Counted from the stretch's first letter, positions 1 to 8,757 are shown. The stretch is 64,000 nucleotides of DNA from Vicinamibacteria bacterium (GCA_022820825.1 JAJEEU010000020.1:1-64000), one strand, 5' to 3'. The notes: a model not told the origin generated them from the sequence alone. Program-made: numbers and translations.

Positions 1-1206
1 CGCTGCCGGGCGCGGAGTCGGCTCGGGCGGCGCCGGGCGCGGCTGCGGGCGCGCCGGGGACTGCTCCAGCCGCGCCGCACCGCCCGCCAGCAGCTCGGTC
101 AGCGGCACCAGCTTGCCGAGATGCATCCACTTGAGCAGCGCCATCTCGAAGTGGTGCCGCGGCTGCGCCGCGCCGCGAATCTCGAACTCGGCGCGCGACA
201 GGACATCGAACGCCCGCATCAGGTCCTCGCGCGAGAAGCGGCGCGCGAGCGCCAGCAGCCGGTCGCGGTCGGCGTCGGTCGCCACGTCCGGGTCCTGCGC
301 CCGCGACTGGTCGATGGAAATCACGAGCATGTCGCGCAGCGCGCGGGACAACTCGCGGCAGACGAGGCGCAGGTCGTAGCCCGCCTCCACGAACCGGCCG
401 GCCAGCTCGAACACGGCCGGGGCGTTCTCGTCCGCCACCACCTCCACCGCGTCCAGCACCGGGTCGCGGCCGATCAGGCCGAGCACGGTGGACACCTCTT
501 CGGCGGTGATCCGGTCGCCCGCGAACGCCAGCACCTGGTCGAGCGCGCTCTGGGCGTCGCGCATGCTGCCGTCTGCCGCGCGCGCGATGAGCACGACGGC
601 GGCGTCGTCGATGGCGATCGACTCCTTTTCCGCAATCGCCCGCAATTGCTCCGCGATCGCCCGCGTGCCGATCGTCCGGAGCTCGAACACCTGCGAGCGC
701 GACAGGATCGTCTCGGGAATCTTCTGCAGCTCCGTCGTCGCCATCATGAACACGACGTGCGGCGGCGGCTCCTCGATCGACTTGAGCAATGCGTTGAACG
801 AGTGGCTGGAGAGTTGGTGGAACTCGTCGATGATGAAGATCTTGTAGCGGTTGCGGACCGGGGCCATGGCCAGCCCGGCGATGATCACCTCGCGGACGTT
901 CTCGACCTGCGTGTGGGTGGCGGCGTCGATCTCCAGCACGTCGATGTCGCGCCCCTCGGCGATCTCCGTGCACGCACTGCACGCGCCGCATGGATCGGGG
1001 GTGGGGCCGGACTCGCAGTTGAGGGCGCGCGCGAGGACGCGCGCCGTCGTGGTCTTGCCGACGCCGCGCGGCCCGGCGAACACGAACGCCTGCGCGACGC
1101 GCTCCGCGGCGATGGCGTTCCGCAGCGTCTGCGTCACGCCGCGCTGGCCGACGATGTCGTCGAAGCGCTGGGGCCGATACTTGCGCGCGAGTACCTGGTA
1201 GGCCAT
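1..1206 (-). CDS. dnaX: DNA polymerase III subunit gamma/tau, 3' end outside window
   Basis: Clamp-loader ATPase of the replicative polymerase. The frame is open from an ATG at 1206 down to base 1 (402 codons), so the C-terminal tau part is cut off by the window edge. It starts MAYQVLARKYRPQRFDDIVG, typical of DnaX. Walker A is GPRGVGKTT (about residues 45-53). A four-cysteine zinc site lies at C64, C73, C76 and C79. Walker B reads IIDEFHQLS (usual form DEVHMLS), and the arginine-finger motif reads LSRS where many homologues have LSRC. From about residue 385 the chain becomes rich in Pro and Arg, as expected where the linker to domains IV/V begins. The SRP RNA gene ends 12 bases upstream, a common bacterial arrangement. 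The longer frame on the opposite strand is a GC-rich shadow. Identity is certain; only the missing 3' end is unknown. Confidence 0.97.
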   Translation of the reverse strand, partial: MAYQVLARKYRPQRFDDIVGQRGVTQTLRNAIAAERVAQAFVFAGPRGVGKTTTARVLARALNCESGPTPDPCGACSACTEIAEGRDIDVLEIDAATHTQVENVREVIIAGLAMAPVRNRYKIFIIDEFHQLSSHSFNALLKSIEEPPPHVVFMMATTELQKIPETILSRSQVFELRTIGTRAIAEQLRAIAEKESIAIDDAAVVLIARAADGSMRDAQSALDQVLAFAGDRITAEEVSTVLGLIGRDPVLDAVEVVADENAPAVFELAGRFVEAGYDLRLVCRELSRALRDMLVISIDQSRAQDPDVATDADRDRLLALARRFSREDLMRAFDVLSRAEFEIRGAAQPRHHFEMALLKWMHLGKLVPLTELLAGGAARLEQSPARPQPRPAPPEPTPRPAA

Positions 1207-1217
1207 CTGTCCGCTGC

Positions 1218-1340
1218 GGGCCCCAGCGCGGCCCGGAGGGACCTGCGGCACCTGTCAGTGACTGCTTAGCGCTGCTGCCTTCCGGCCCTGACGCGGTTCA
1301 CAGGCTGAAATTGCACAGGGTCCGAGCCGCGGTGGGGCCC
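1218..1340 (-). ncRNA. ffs: Signal recognition particle RNA, small bacterial (4.5S-like) type
   Basis: On the minus strand the sequence contains GTCAGGGCCGGAAGGCAGCA, the conserved tip of SRP domain IV (symmetric loop plus GGAA-type tetraloop) that binds Ffh. The flanks pair into one long hairpin. GGGCCCC (1340-1334) pairs with GGGGCCC (1224-1218). CGCGGCTCGG pairs with CCGGGCCGCG further in. That gives a molecule of about 123 nt with no Alu domain. It lies directly upstream of dnaX, the usual genomic neighbourhood. The ends are set by the base-pairing and may be off by a few bases. Confidence 0.93.
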
Positions 1341-1437
1341 GTCATCGGCAACGCGGGCGCCGATGCGCCGTTCAGTCTATCACCAGGCCGCGCCACGGGC
1401 TGCTAAACTGCTGAAGCGGAGGATGAGGGAGGCGGGA

Positions 1438-2442
1438 ATGAACGGTCGACACACCGTGATGCTGGTTGTGGCAAGCTTGGCGTTCGCAGTCTTGGTACCG
1501 GGCACCGCCGGCGCCCAGGGGTCCGACGCGCCCCGTACACCGTGGGGGGCGCCCGACCTGCAGGGGGTGTGGGACCGGCAGACGCTCACGCCGTTCCAGC
1601 GGCCGCGCGAGCTGGGCGACAAGGCCGTCTTCACGGAAGAAGAGGCCGCGGTATTCGAGTCCCGGGCCACCGCTGCGCTGGATGCGCTCGACGTGCGCGT
1701 GGCGCCGCGCGACAGCGCGGAGAACAACGAGACGGCCCAGACCATCGGCAACTACAACGATTTCTGGTTCGACGCCGGCGCCACGACGGTCGAGACCCGG
1801 CGGACGTCGCTCGTGATCGACCCGCCCGACGGGCGCGTGCCGCCGCTGACGGCGGAGGCGGCGGACAAGCAGGCAGCGCTGGTCCGGTCGCGGGAGGGCG
1901 TCAACCGCCACGAGCCGACGCCCGGCGGGTTCGTCGACGACCTCGGTCCCGGCCGCTACGCCGTCCGCTGTCTGGTCGGCTTCAACACCGGGCCGCCGCT
2001 GGTCCCCGGCGGCTACAACCAGAACATGCAGGTGTTCCAGACCGAGGACACCGTCGTGCTGTTCAACGAGATGATCCACGACGCCCGCATCGTCCCCATC
2101 GACGGTCCCGGACGGCTCGACGACGGCATCCCGCAGTGGCTCGGCAGCTCGCGGGCGCACTGGGAAGGCGACACGCTGGTGATCGAGACCACCAACTTCC
2201 GGGGCGATACGAGCTTCATGAACGGCCTCTCCGACGCCAACCTGCACCTCACCGAACGCCTCACGCGGTCCTCGGAGACGACGTTGCTGTACGAGGTGAC
2301 CGTGGACGACCCCACGGTATGGACGCAACCGTGGAGCTACGAGCTGCCGATGAAGCGGATCGACGGCCCGCTCTACGAGTACGCCTGCCACGAGGGGAAC
2401 TACGGCCTGTACAACATCCTCGCCGGCGCTTCGGAACAGTAG
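1438..2442 (+). CDS. Secreted protein of an unrecognised RTPWG/DPPDGR/YACHE family, copy 1
   Basis: 334 residues. I do not recognise a named family. The ATG at 1438 is chosen because GGGAGGCGGGA sits just upstream and the product then begins with a clean Sec signal peptide ending near TAGAQG; an in-frame start further upstream would bury it. Conserved landmarks shared with three other genes in the window are RTPWGAPDLQGVWD after the signal, RTSLVIDPPDGRVPPLT, RCLVGFNTGPP followed by a YNQNMQVFQTED block, WEGDTLVIETTNF, and a C-terminal YEYACHEGNYGL. The invariant Cys in RC and in YACHE could form a disulfide or bind a ligand; this is inference. It is closest to the copy at 27236-28207, since both have the VGFN.GPP block. 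It stands between the SRP RNA and tRNA-Ser with no obvious operon partner. Confidence 0.85.
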   Translation: MNGRHTVMLVVASLAFAVLVPGTAGAQGSDAPRTPWGAPDLQGVWDRQTLTPFQRPRELGDKAVFTEEEAAVFESRATAALDALDVRVAPRDSAENNETAQTIGNYNDFWFDAGATTVETRRTSLVIDPPDGRVPPLTAEAADKQAALVRSREGVNRHEPTPGGFVDDLGPGRYAVRCLVGFNTGPPLVPGGYNQNMQVFQTEDTVVLFNEMIHDARIVPIDGPGRLDDGIPQWLGSSRAHWEGDTLVIETTNFRGDTSFMNGLSDANLHLTERLTRSSETTLLYEVTVDDPTVWTQPWSYELPMKRIDGPLYEYACHEGNYGLYNILAGASEQ

Positions 2443-2464
2443 ACTATCCCGAGCTTCCCGGACC

Positions 2465-2557
2465 GGAGAGATGTCCGAGTGGTTGAAGGAGCACGCTTGG
2501 AAAGCGTGTGTAGGGGTGAACCTCCTACCGTGGGTTCGAATCCCACTCTCTCCGCCA
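2465..2557 (+). tRNA. tRNA-Ser, anticodon GGA
   Basis: 93 nt with encoded CCA. The acceptor stem GGAGAGA pairs with TCTCTCC. The anticodon stem CACGC/GCGTG encloses loop TTGGAAA with anticodon GGA at 2499-2501 (reads UCC/UCU). A long variable arm typical of tRNA-Ser follows, then the T arm GTGGG-TTCGAAT-CCCAC. The convergent propeller gene ends only two bases beyond the CCA. Confidence 0.98.
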
Positions 2558-2559
2558 TC

Positions 2560-4032
2560 TTATCTGTCGGGCTGCGGATAATCCGCCGCGTCCAGCGATA
2601 CCCGGATGATCTCCTCGTCGTTCCGCAGCACGACATGCCGGTTGGCGAAGGCCGGATGGGCCCAGACGACCAGGCGATCGCTCTGCCCGTGACGTCTTCG
2701 CGAACGGCTGCCGGGCCGCGACGGACCGTAGCCGGTACGTGAGGTCGGCTTCAGCAGGTGGGTTCGGTCGAGCTCGACGTAGCCCTCGGGAGTGAACCGG
2801 GCGATGATGAGGTCGCCGTTCTCGTTGTAGACGAAGTAGCGGTCCTCGTGTTGCACGAAGTAGGCTGATCCCCAGCGGTTGCGAGTGGTCAGCCCCTCCG
2901 CCTCCCAGACCCGCTCTCCGGTGTCCTTCCGCAGCGCGCGCACGTGCCCGTGGCTGCCGATGCCGTAGATGTAGTCGCCGACGATCAGCGGCGTCGTGAT
3001 GTTCGAGTGCAGTCCGTCCGACTCGGCGACCTCGACGCCGTCCTCCAGGATGCGGTCGCTGCCCTCGTCCTTCCAGAGCACCGTCGCGGCCGGCCGGTCG
3101 GGCGAGAGCCGCATCATCATCGAGCCGGTGTAGAACCCCGACACCAGCAGGTACGCATCGCTGCGGACGGGGTCCGCAATCGGAGCCTGACCGCCGGGGA
3201 ACGGTTCCTCCCAGTACAGCGCGCCGGTCGCCGGATCGAGCGACGAGAGCCCCCAGGGGTGCCAGACCAACAACTGCCGGGCGCCGCCCGCCTCGATGAT
3301 GGCCGTCTGGCTGTAGCCCATCTCGGTGCGCGGCTCCAGCGCCTTCCAGAGCTCCTCGCCCGTGTGCTTGTCGAAGGCCATGACCAGCGCGTCCGGCTCG
3401 CCGCCGACGACGAAGATGACACGGCCGCCGTCGACCAGCGGCGCAACCGAAGTACCCCAGACCGGGACGTACGCGTCGTACTCGGCCACGGTGTCCTTGT
3501 CCCAGATCACCGCGCCGGTGGCCGCGTCCAGGCAGAAGATGCGTCCCGCCGCGCCCATCACGTAGACGCGGTCGCCGTCGACCGTCGGCGTGGCGCGCGG
3601 CCCCGATGCGTAGCTGAACATGAGCATCCGGTAGGTCGTGGCCCACTCGCGCGTCCACAGCACCTCGCCGCTCTCTTCGTCGAGGGCCAGGATGCGCTCC
3701 CTGCCGTCCATCGTGCGCGGATCGGTCTCCGCGTAGTCGAGGACGAACACGCGGCCGCCGGCCACGGCCGGGCCGGCGAAGCCGCCGCCCACCGGCGCGC
3801 GCCACTTCACGCTGAGCCCGTCGTCCGGAAATTCCCGCAGGATGCCGGTCTCGGTCCAGATCCCGAGCCGGTCGGCGCCGCGCCACTGCGGCCAATCCTC
3901 GGCCGACAAGGTCGCGCCAGCGGCGACGATGACTGCCAGGGCGCCCGCGATGATGTAGTTGAATCGTCCCGCGCCCGCGGATGTCGGGCAAAGACTGCGC
4001 ACGTGTGCTGGACCCCTTTGTTCGGAATTCAC
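2560..4032 (-). CDS. PQQ-like beta-propeller protein, exported
   Basis: 490 residues. An N-terminal hydrophobic segment (about 26-43, YIIAGALAVIVAAGATLSA) looks like a signal peptide or anchor, followed by EDWPQWRG, the usual opening of outer-membrane-assembly/quinoprotein-like propellers. At least five blades show the pattern V.G.RVYV...G.I.CLDA.TG..IW (for example about residues 90-115, 140-170, 190-215). The family binds PQQ in dehydrogenases, but many members are non-enzymatic; no calcium-binding Asp or disulfide ring of a true quinoprotein dehydrogenase was identified. A second, more distant propeller lies at 37692-38975. The gene converges on tRNA-Ser and its stop is two bases from the tRNA end. 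An electron-donating oxidoreductase role is possible but not shown. Confidence 0.85.
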   Translation of the reverse strand: MNSEQRGPAHVRSLCPTSAGAGRFNYIIAGALAVIVAAGATLSAEDWPQWRGADRLGIWTETGILREFPDDGLSVKWRAPVGGGFAGPAVAGGRVFVLDYAETDPRTMDGRERILALDEESGEVLWTREWATTYRMLMFSYASGPRATPTVDGDRVYVMGAAGRIFCLDAATGAVIWDKDTVAEYDAYVPVWGTSVAPLVDGGRVIFVVGGEPDALVMAFDKHTGEELWKALEPRTEMGYSQTAIIEAGGARQLLVWHPWGLSSLDPATGALYWEEPFPGGQAPIADPVRSDAYLLVSGFYTGSMMMRLSPDRPAATVLWKDEGSDRILEDGVEVAESDGLHSNITTPLIVGDYIYGIGSHGHVRALRKDTGERVWEAEGLTTRNRWGSAYFVQHEDRYFVYNENGDLIIARFTPEGYVELDRTHLLKPTSRTGYGPSRPGSRSRRRHGQSDRLVVWAHPAFANRHVVLRNDEEIIRVSLDAADYPQPDR

Positions 4033-4065
4033 GGCAGACCGGGCCGCGCTCTTCGCGCCGCGGCG

Positions 4066-4143
4066 CTACCGGGTTGCCGGCAGGCCCCGCAGGCGCTCGT
4101 GGATGGTGCCCTCGGCCAAGCGGAACGCCGTCCGGCTGCGCAT
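4066..4143 (-). pseudogene. Remnant copy of the ankyrin gene 3' end
   Basis: Bases 4081-4110 are identical to 4628-4657 and 4111-4135 are nearly identical to 4748-4772. The two blocks are joined where the intact gene has 90 more bases (4658-4747). Read on the minus strand this encodes RTAFRLAEG-TIHERLRGL..T and a stop, which is the C-terminus of the ankyrin protein at 4613-6187 minus 30 residues. The junction lies at a short repeat (GGTGCC versus GGCGCC), so a slippage or recombination deletion is plausible. The cytochrome gene 4161-4598 lies between the remnant and the intact copy. It is almost certainly not translated as a functional protein. Confidence 0.75.
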
Positions 4144-4160
4144 GGTGGCCGTCCTCCAGT

Positions 4161-4598
4161 CTAGCGGGCCGCCGTCTTCATGCGGTAGCCGGTTTCCTCG
4201 TCCCCCTCGCGATGGATTTCATGGCACGCGTCGCAGGCGCGTTTCACGTCCCGCACCGATGCGGCCACCGCCGCCGCGTCGACCGTGTTCGCCGACAGGA
4301 CCTTGTCGAGCGCATCCAGCGCGGCCACCGCCTCGCGCGTCATCCGCACGGCGTCGGGCTCGCCGGCGGTTTCCCACACCGGCCTGGTGGACGCCAGGAC
4401 CTGGCGGGCCAGCGCCAGCGGCGTCTTGGCAGGCGCGAACGAGCTCGCTGCAACGGCTTCATCGACGGCGTCGATGGATGCGCCGATTGTCTTCATTGCC
4501 CGGTCGAACTCTTCCGGACCCACCACCTTCTGCGCGGCCCCGAGAGTGGCGATGCCGGCCGCGCACACCGCCGCCCATGCTGCCGGTTGAAGTTTCAT
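4161..4598 (-). CDS. Small periplasmic c-type cytochrome (cytochrome c'-like)
   Basis: 145 residues. It has an N-terminal signal peptide (MKLQPAAWAAVCAAGIATLG), then four amphipathic helical stretches and a single CDACH haem motif near the C-terminus (residues 122-126). This is the layout of class II, four-helix-bundle cytochromes c', where the haem site is C-terminal. No shine-dalgarno is obvious; the ATG lies 14 bases after the ankyrin stop codon, so translation may depend on the upstream gene. The same fold class recurs at 43083-43559. Electron transfer or NO/CO binding is known for the family; the partner here is unknown. Confidence 0.82.
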   Translation of the reverse strand: MKLQPAAWAAVCAAGIATLGAAQKVVGPEEFDRAMKTIGASIDAVDEAVAASSFAPAKTPLALARQVLASTRPVWETAGEPDAVRMTREAVAALDALDKVLSANTVDAAAVAASVRDVKRACDACHEIHREGDEETGYRMKTAAR

Positions 4599-4612
4599 GG
4601 GATGCGGCGGCG

Positions 4613-6187
4613 CTACTGAGTCGCCAACAGGCCCCGCAGGCGCTCGTGGATGGTGCCCGGGATGCCGAGGCTCGTATCGGCTCCGAGCTCCGCCAGCAGG
4701 GCCGCCACCTCGGGCCAGGCCTGGTAGTGGAACGACTGCTTGGCGCCCTCGGCCAGGCGGAACGCCGTCCGGCCGCGCCAGTCGCGCGCGTCGATGTCGG
4801 CGCCATGCCCCACGAGCTGCCGCACCACCTCGTTCAGCCCGCTGAACGCAGCACAGTGCAGCGCCGTGTAGTCGCCTTCGTTGACGGCGTTCACGTCCAT
4901 GCCGGCCTCGACGAGGATTTCGACGGCCGCTTCGGCCTGCGGCTGGCGCGCCGCCCGCGGCGTATTCGTCCAGTGTCCCGTGCGCCCGCATCCGGCCGCC
5001 GCCATCAGCGCCGTCGAGCCGTCCACGGTGGTGATGTGGGTACGCGCGCCGGCCGCCAGAAGACTGCGCACGATCTCGCCGGTCGATTCGTGCGTGCCCC
5101 ACCCGTTCCGCGGCCGGCCCGGCCCGGGGTTCGTCGCGAACGCCGCGACCCACAGCGGCGTCGCGCCGGCGATATCTCCGGTGCCGGTGGCGAACGTGTC
5201 GTACGCGCCGTTGCGCACGAAGCCCTGGTGCATCACGCCGGAGGCGGTCATCCGGACGTTGGGATCCGCGCCGTGCGCCAGCAGGGCGTTCACCAGCGGT
5301 AGGCGCTCGCTCAGCTTCAGGCGCGCGCCGCTGCCGCGCGCGCCGCCGTGGTTGCGGCGCCACGCCCGCAGCCACTCCGTGACGGGACCCGCGGCGGCGT
5401 GCAGGGCGGTGACGCCGTCGACGGCTCCGTTCGGGTTGGCGCCCTGCTCCAGCAGGAAGTGGGCGAACGCGCTCTGCCCGGCGATGACCGCGGCGGCCAG
5501 CGGATGCCCGCCGTCAATGCCGGTGTCGTCGACACGTGCGCCCGCGGCGAGCAGGACTTCCGCCATCTCGATGTCCCCGTTGCGGGCGGCGGCGATCAGT
5601 GGGGAAAACCGTTGCCGCGGCCGGGGATGAACATCCGCGCCGTGCTCTACGAGCGCGCGCACGACGTCCACGTGACGCTCGGCGACGGCCCACATCAGCG
5701 CCGTTTCATGCGTCGCGGCCGTGGCGGCGTCGACGTCGGAGCCGTGGGCAAGAAGAACCTCGACCACCGCGGGGCTGCCCGTGCGCGCCGCCGTCATCAG
5801 CGGCGTCAAGCCGTTCGTCTGCGCCGCATTCGGATCCGCACCCGCGTCGAGGAGCCGCTCTACCAGCGCGGCGCTGGCGTTCTCGCAGGCCCTTGCGATT
5901 GGCGTGACGCCGTGGTCGTCGGCGGCGTTCACGTCGGCGCCGGCCTGCAGCAGCAGCTCGACCGTTTCGGCGTCGTCCCGGTGCGCGGCCCACAGCAGCG
6001 CCGTCGCGCCGTCGGCCCGCGCGGCGTCCACGTCGACGCCCTCGTCCAGCAACGCGCGCACGAGCGCGGTATCCCGCGCCGCGGCCGCATCCACCAGGCG
6101 CACGTCCGCCGCGGCGGCTGTCGCGCCGACCGTCAATGCGGCAGGGAGAAGAAACAAGCCGGCGAAACGTCTGGCTGGGATGCGCAT
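4613..6187 (-). CDS. Periplasmic ankyrin-repeat protein, copy 1
   Basis: 524 residues with a Sec signal peptide (MRIPARRFAGLFLLPAALTV...AAA). The rest is a run of ankyrin repeats of about 33 residues with the hallmark G.T.L..AA..G...VV..LL..GADVN (for example about 58-90, 91-123, 125-157, 158-191, 192-225). Two longer, looser repeats follow in the middle, then clear repeats again near 430-490. Ankyrin repeats bind proteins; an exported version probably scaffolds partners in the periplasm. It is divergent from the DUF1592 gene at 6315, and a similar protein at 32096-33634 also lies beside a DUF1592/DUF1552 pair. Start chosen at ATG 6187 behind AGAGGAACGCCGCC. A truncated duplicate of its 3' end lies at 4066-4143. 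Confidence 0.88.
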   Translation of the reverse strand: MRIPARRFAGLFLLPAALTVGATAAAADVRLVDAAAARDTALVRALLDEGVDVDAARADGATALLWAAHRDDAETVELLLQAGADVNAADDHGVTPIARACENASAALVERLLDAGADPNAAQTNGLTPLMTAARTGSPAVVEVLLAHGSDVDAATAATHETALMWAVAERHVDVVRALVEHGADVHPRPRQRFSPLIAAARNGDIEMAEVLLAAGARVDDTGIDGGHPLAAAVIAGQSAFAHFLLEQGANPNGAVDGVTALHAAAGPVTEWLRAWRRNHGGARGSGARLKLSERLPLVNALLAHGADPNVRMTASGVMHQGFVRNGAYDTFATGTGDIAGATPLWVAAFATNPGPGRPRNGWGTHESTGEIVRSLLAAGARTHITTVDGSTALMAAAGCGRTGHWTNTPRAARQPQAEAAVEILVEAGMDVNAVNEGDYTALHCAAFSGLNEVVRQLVGHGADIDARDWRGRTAFRLAEGAKQSFHYQAWPEVAALLAELGADTSLGIPGTIHERLRGLLATQ

Positions 6188-6262
6188 GGCGGCGTTCCTC
6201 TGTTCTGCGCTTGCCGCTGCCGGTGCTCAGGAGTCCCGATTCTAACGGAGCGGGTGCCGCGC

Positions 6263-6292
6263 TTGTCAAAAAATGGCGGCAAGTGTGATAAG
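6263..6292 (+). promoter_or_regulatory. Putative sigma-70-type promoter for the DUF1592 gene
   Basis: TTGTCA (6263-6268) is separated by 18 bases from GATAAG (6287-6292), which is preceded by TGT as in extended -10 elements. Transcription would start near 6299, and AGAGG at 6305-6309 precedes the ATG at 6315. The segment is locally AT-rich compared with its surroundings. Confidence 0.4.
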
Positions 6293-6314
6293 TTGCCCGC
6301 ATCAAGAGGTTTTC

Positions 6315-8744
6315 ATGCCCCTCCTGAGAGCGCTCGGCGCCGTACTCGCGGCCGGCGTGGTCCTGCAGCCCGCGGCGGCTGCAGGTCAGGTTGACCTTCC
6401 CTCGCGCGCGCTCCTCGATCGCTACTGCGTAACCTGCCACAACGAGCGGCTGAAGACGGCCGGGGTGATGTTCGACCAGGTCGACATCAGCCGGGTCGCC
6501 GAGCACCGCGAGCTGCTCGAGAAGGTCGTCCGGAAGCTGCGCAGCGGACAGATGCCGCCCGATGGCCGTCCGCGCCCCGCGCGGCCGGAGGTAACCGCGT
6601 TCGTGACGGCGCTCGAGACGGAGCTCGACAGGGTGGGCGCCGCGGCGCCCAATCCCGGCCGCGTTGCGTCGCACCGCCTGAATCGAACCCAGTACGTGAA
6701 CGCCGTGCGCGATCTCCTGGACCTGGAGATCGATGGAGAGGCGCTGCTCCCGAGCGACATGGCCGGGTTCGGCTTCGACAACAACGCCGACGTGCTGGCG
6801 ATGACCCCGGCCCTGATGGATCGCTACATCACCGCGGCGACCAAGGTCAGCCGGCTTGCGGTCGGCACGCTCGAGAACCGCCCGGCGATCCAGACCTACA
6901 GGCTTCCCACGGCCACGCGGCAGGACGCCCGGATGGGGGAAGACCTGCCGTTCGCGACGCACGGCGGTCTGGCGGCGCGCCACACGTTCGCGCTCGACGG
7001 CGACTACCTTTTCAAGATCCGGCTGCAGCGCGGCGACGTGGGCGGGACGATCCGCGGCAACATCGCGGAGCGCGTGTACCACATCGAGCTGCGTGTCGAC
7101 CACGCGCTCATGGAACGCCTGACGGTGGGCGGCGAGTTCGAGGGGCAGGTCAAGTACACCCTCACGGGCGGCGGCATCGCGCCGCCGGACGACGATCTCG
7201 TGCACCAGCAGATCGCGCTCTACAACCAGACGGCCGACCAGGACCTGGAAGTGCGCCTCCCCGTCAAGGCCGGCACGCGGCTCGTGTCCGCGGCCTTCAC
7301 CAACGTAGCCCCGTCCGCATCGCAGGGCGTGGGCGACAACATGGTGGCCGGCATCGCGTCGCTCGAAATCCACGGCCCGTACGGCGGCAAGGCCCCCGCG
7401 GCGACACCTAGCCGCGAGCGTATCTTCGTGTGCCGGCCGAGCGGCCCCCAGGACGAGGAGCCCTGCGCGAGAACGATCGTCAGCACGCTGGCCCGCCGCG
7501 CGTACCGGCGGCCCGTCACGGACGCCGACCTGCGCCCATTGATGGAGATCTACGCGATCGGGCGCGCCGCCGGCGATTTCGAGACCGGCGTGGCGCGGGC
7601 GCTGGAAGCGCTGCTCAGCATGCCCGCGTTCCTGATGCGGGCCGAGGCCGATCCCGCCGATGCCCCGGCGGGCACCATCTACCGGATCAGCGACCTGGAG
7701 CTGGCGTCGCGCCTGGCCGCCTTCCTGTGGAAGAGCATTCCGGATGAAGAGCTGCTGGAAGCGGCCACGCGCGGCGAGCTGCGCGATCCCGCCGTGCTGG
7801 CGCGGCAGACGCGCCGGATGCTCGCGGACAGGCGGGCGGTGCGCTGGATGAACGACTTCCTCGGGCAGTGGCTGCAGACGCGCAACCTGGAGACCATCCT
7901 GCCGGACCCGCTGCGGTTCCCCGGCTACGACAGCACCCTGCGCGAAGGGTTGCTCAGGGAAACCGAGCTGTTCTTCGAGAGCCAGGTGCGCGAGGACCGC
8001 AGCGTGCTCGACCTGTTGCGCGCGGACTACACGTACCTGAACGCCCGCCTTGCCGAGCACTACGGGGTCGCGGATGTGTACGGCAGCCATTTCCGGCGCG
8101 TCCCGGTGACCGATCCGGCGCGGCAGGGGCTGCTGGGCCACGGGAGCGTGCTGACGGTGACCTCCTACGCGGACCGGACCTCGGTGGTGCTCAGGGGCAA
8201 GTGGGTGCTCGAGACGCTGCTCGGCGCACCGCCGCCGCCGCCGCCGGCCAACGTGCCGCCGCTGCCGGAAAACGACGGACAGAGCGAGCCGGCGTCGCTG
8301 CGGGAGCGGATGGAGCAGCATCGCTCGAACCCGGTGTGCGCGAGCTGCCACGCCACCATGGATCAGTTGGGCTTCGCGCTGGAGAACTTCGATGCCATCG
8401 GGAGATGGCGCGAGGAGGACGAGGGCGCGCCGATCGACGCCGCAATTGCGTGGAGGGAAACGGATATCGACAGCCCCGCGGCGTTCCGGGAAGCGTTGCT
8501 GCGCCAGGCCGAAGACGAGTTGGTCCTGACGATCACGGAAAAGCTGCTGACGTATGCGCTGGGCCGCGGCGTCGACTATCTGGACGCCCCCGCGGTGCGG
8601 CAAATAGTGCGGGATGCGGCGCGCGACGACTACCGCTGGTCGTCGCTCGTTCTGGGCATCGTCCGGAGCGCGCCGTTCCAGCAGCGGATCGTGCGGGAGT
8701 CCGGGCAGCAGGCAAATGCAGCCGCCGACGCCGGCGGCCAGTAG
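6315..8744 (+). CDS. DUF1592/DUF1588-type multidomain c-type cytochrome, copy 1
   Basis: 809 residues. The ATG at 6315 is preferred to an in-frame start 42 bases earlier because AGAGG precedes it and a signal peptide (MPLLRALGAVLAAGVVLQPA) follows. The N-terminal planctomycete-type cytochrome motif CVTCH is at residues 38-42. Then come blocks matching the DUF1587 (RLNRTQYVNAVRDLL), DUF1595 (CARTIVSTLARRAYRRPV), DUF1592 (DLELASRLAAFLWKSIPDEEL), DUF1588 (second haem-type motif CASCH, 675-679) and DUF1585 (LTEKLLTYALGRG-like) families, in the usual order. Molecular function of these families is not established. It is followed after 13 bases by the DUF1552 gene, an arrangement repeated at 33647-37428. 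Confidence 0.92.
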   Translation: MPLLRALGAVLAAGVVLQPAAAAGQVDLPSRALLDRYCVTCHNERLKTAGVMFDQVDISRVAEHRELLEKVVRKLRSGQMPPDGRPRPARPEVTAFVTALETELDRVGAAAPNPGRVASHRLNRTQYVNAVRDLLDLEIDGEALLPSDMAGFGFDNNADVLAMTPALMDRYITAATKVSRLAVGTLENRPAIQTYRLPTATRQDARMGEDLPFATHGGLAARHTFALDGDYLFKIRLQRGDVGGTIRGNIAERVYHIELRVDHALMERLTVGGEFEGQVKYTLTGGGIAPPDDDLVHQQIALYNQTADQDLEVRLPVKAGTRLVSAAFTNVAPSASQGVGDNMVAGIASLEIHGPYGGKAPAATPSRERIFVCRPSGPQDEEPCARTIVSTLARRAYRRPVTDADLRPLMEIYAIGRAAGDFETGVARALEALLSMPAFLMRAEADPADAPAGTIYRISDLELASRLAAFLWKSIPDEELLEAATRGELRDPAVLARQTRRMLADRRAVRWMNDFLGQWLQTRNLETILPDPLRFPGYDSTLREGLLRETELFFESQVREDRSVLDLLRADYTYLNARLAEHYGVADVYGSHFRRVPVTDPARQGLLGHGSVLTVTSYADRTSVVLRGKWVLETLLGAPPPPPPANVPPLPENDGQSEPASLRERMEQHRSNPVCASCHATMDQLGFALENFDAIGRWREEDEGAPIDAAIAWRETDIDSPAAFREALLRQAEDELVLTITEKLLTYALGRGVDYLDAPAVRQIVRDAARDDYRWSSLVLGIVRSAPFQQRIVRESGQQANAAADAGGQ

Positions 8745-8757
8745 GCGGAGAGAAATC

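Noticed and set aside
121-1269. Long plus-strand open frame across the dnaX region
   Set aside because: Its translation is Arg/Ala/His-rich with no family signature, whereas the minus strand encodes unmistakable DnaX motifs. It is a GC-rich shadow.
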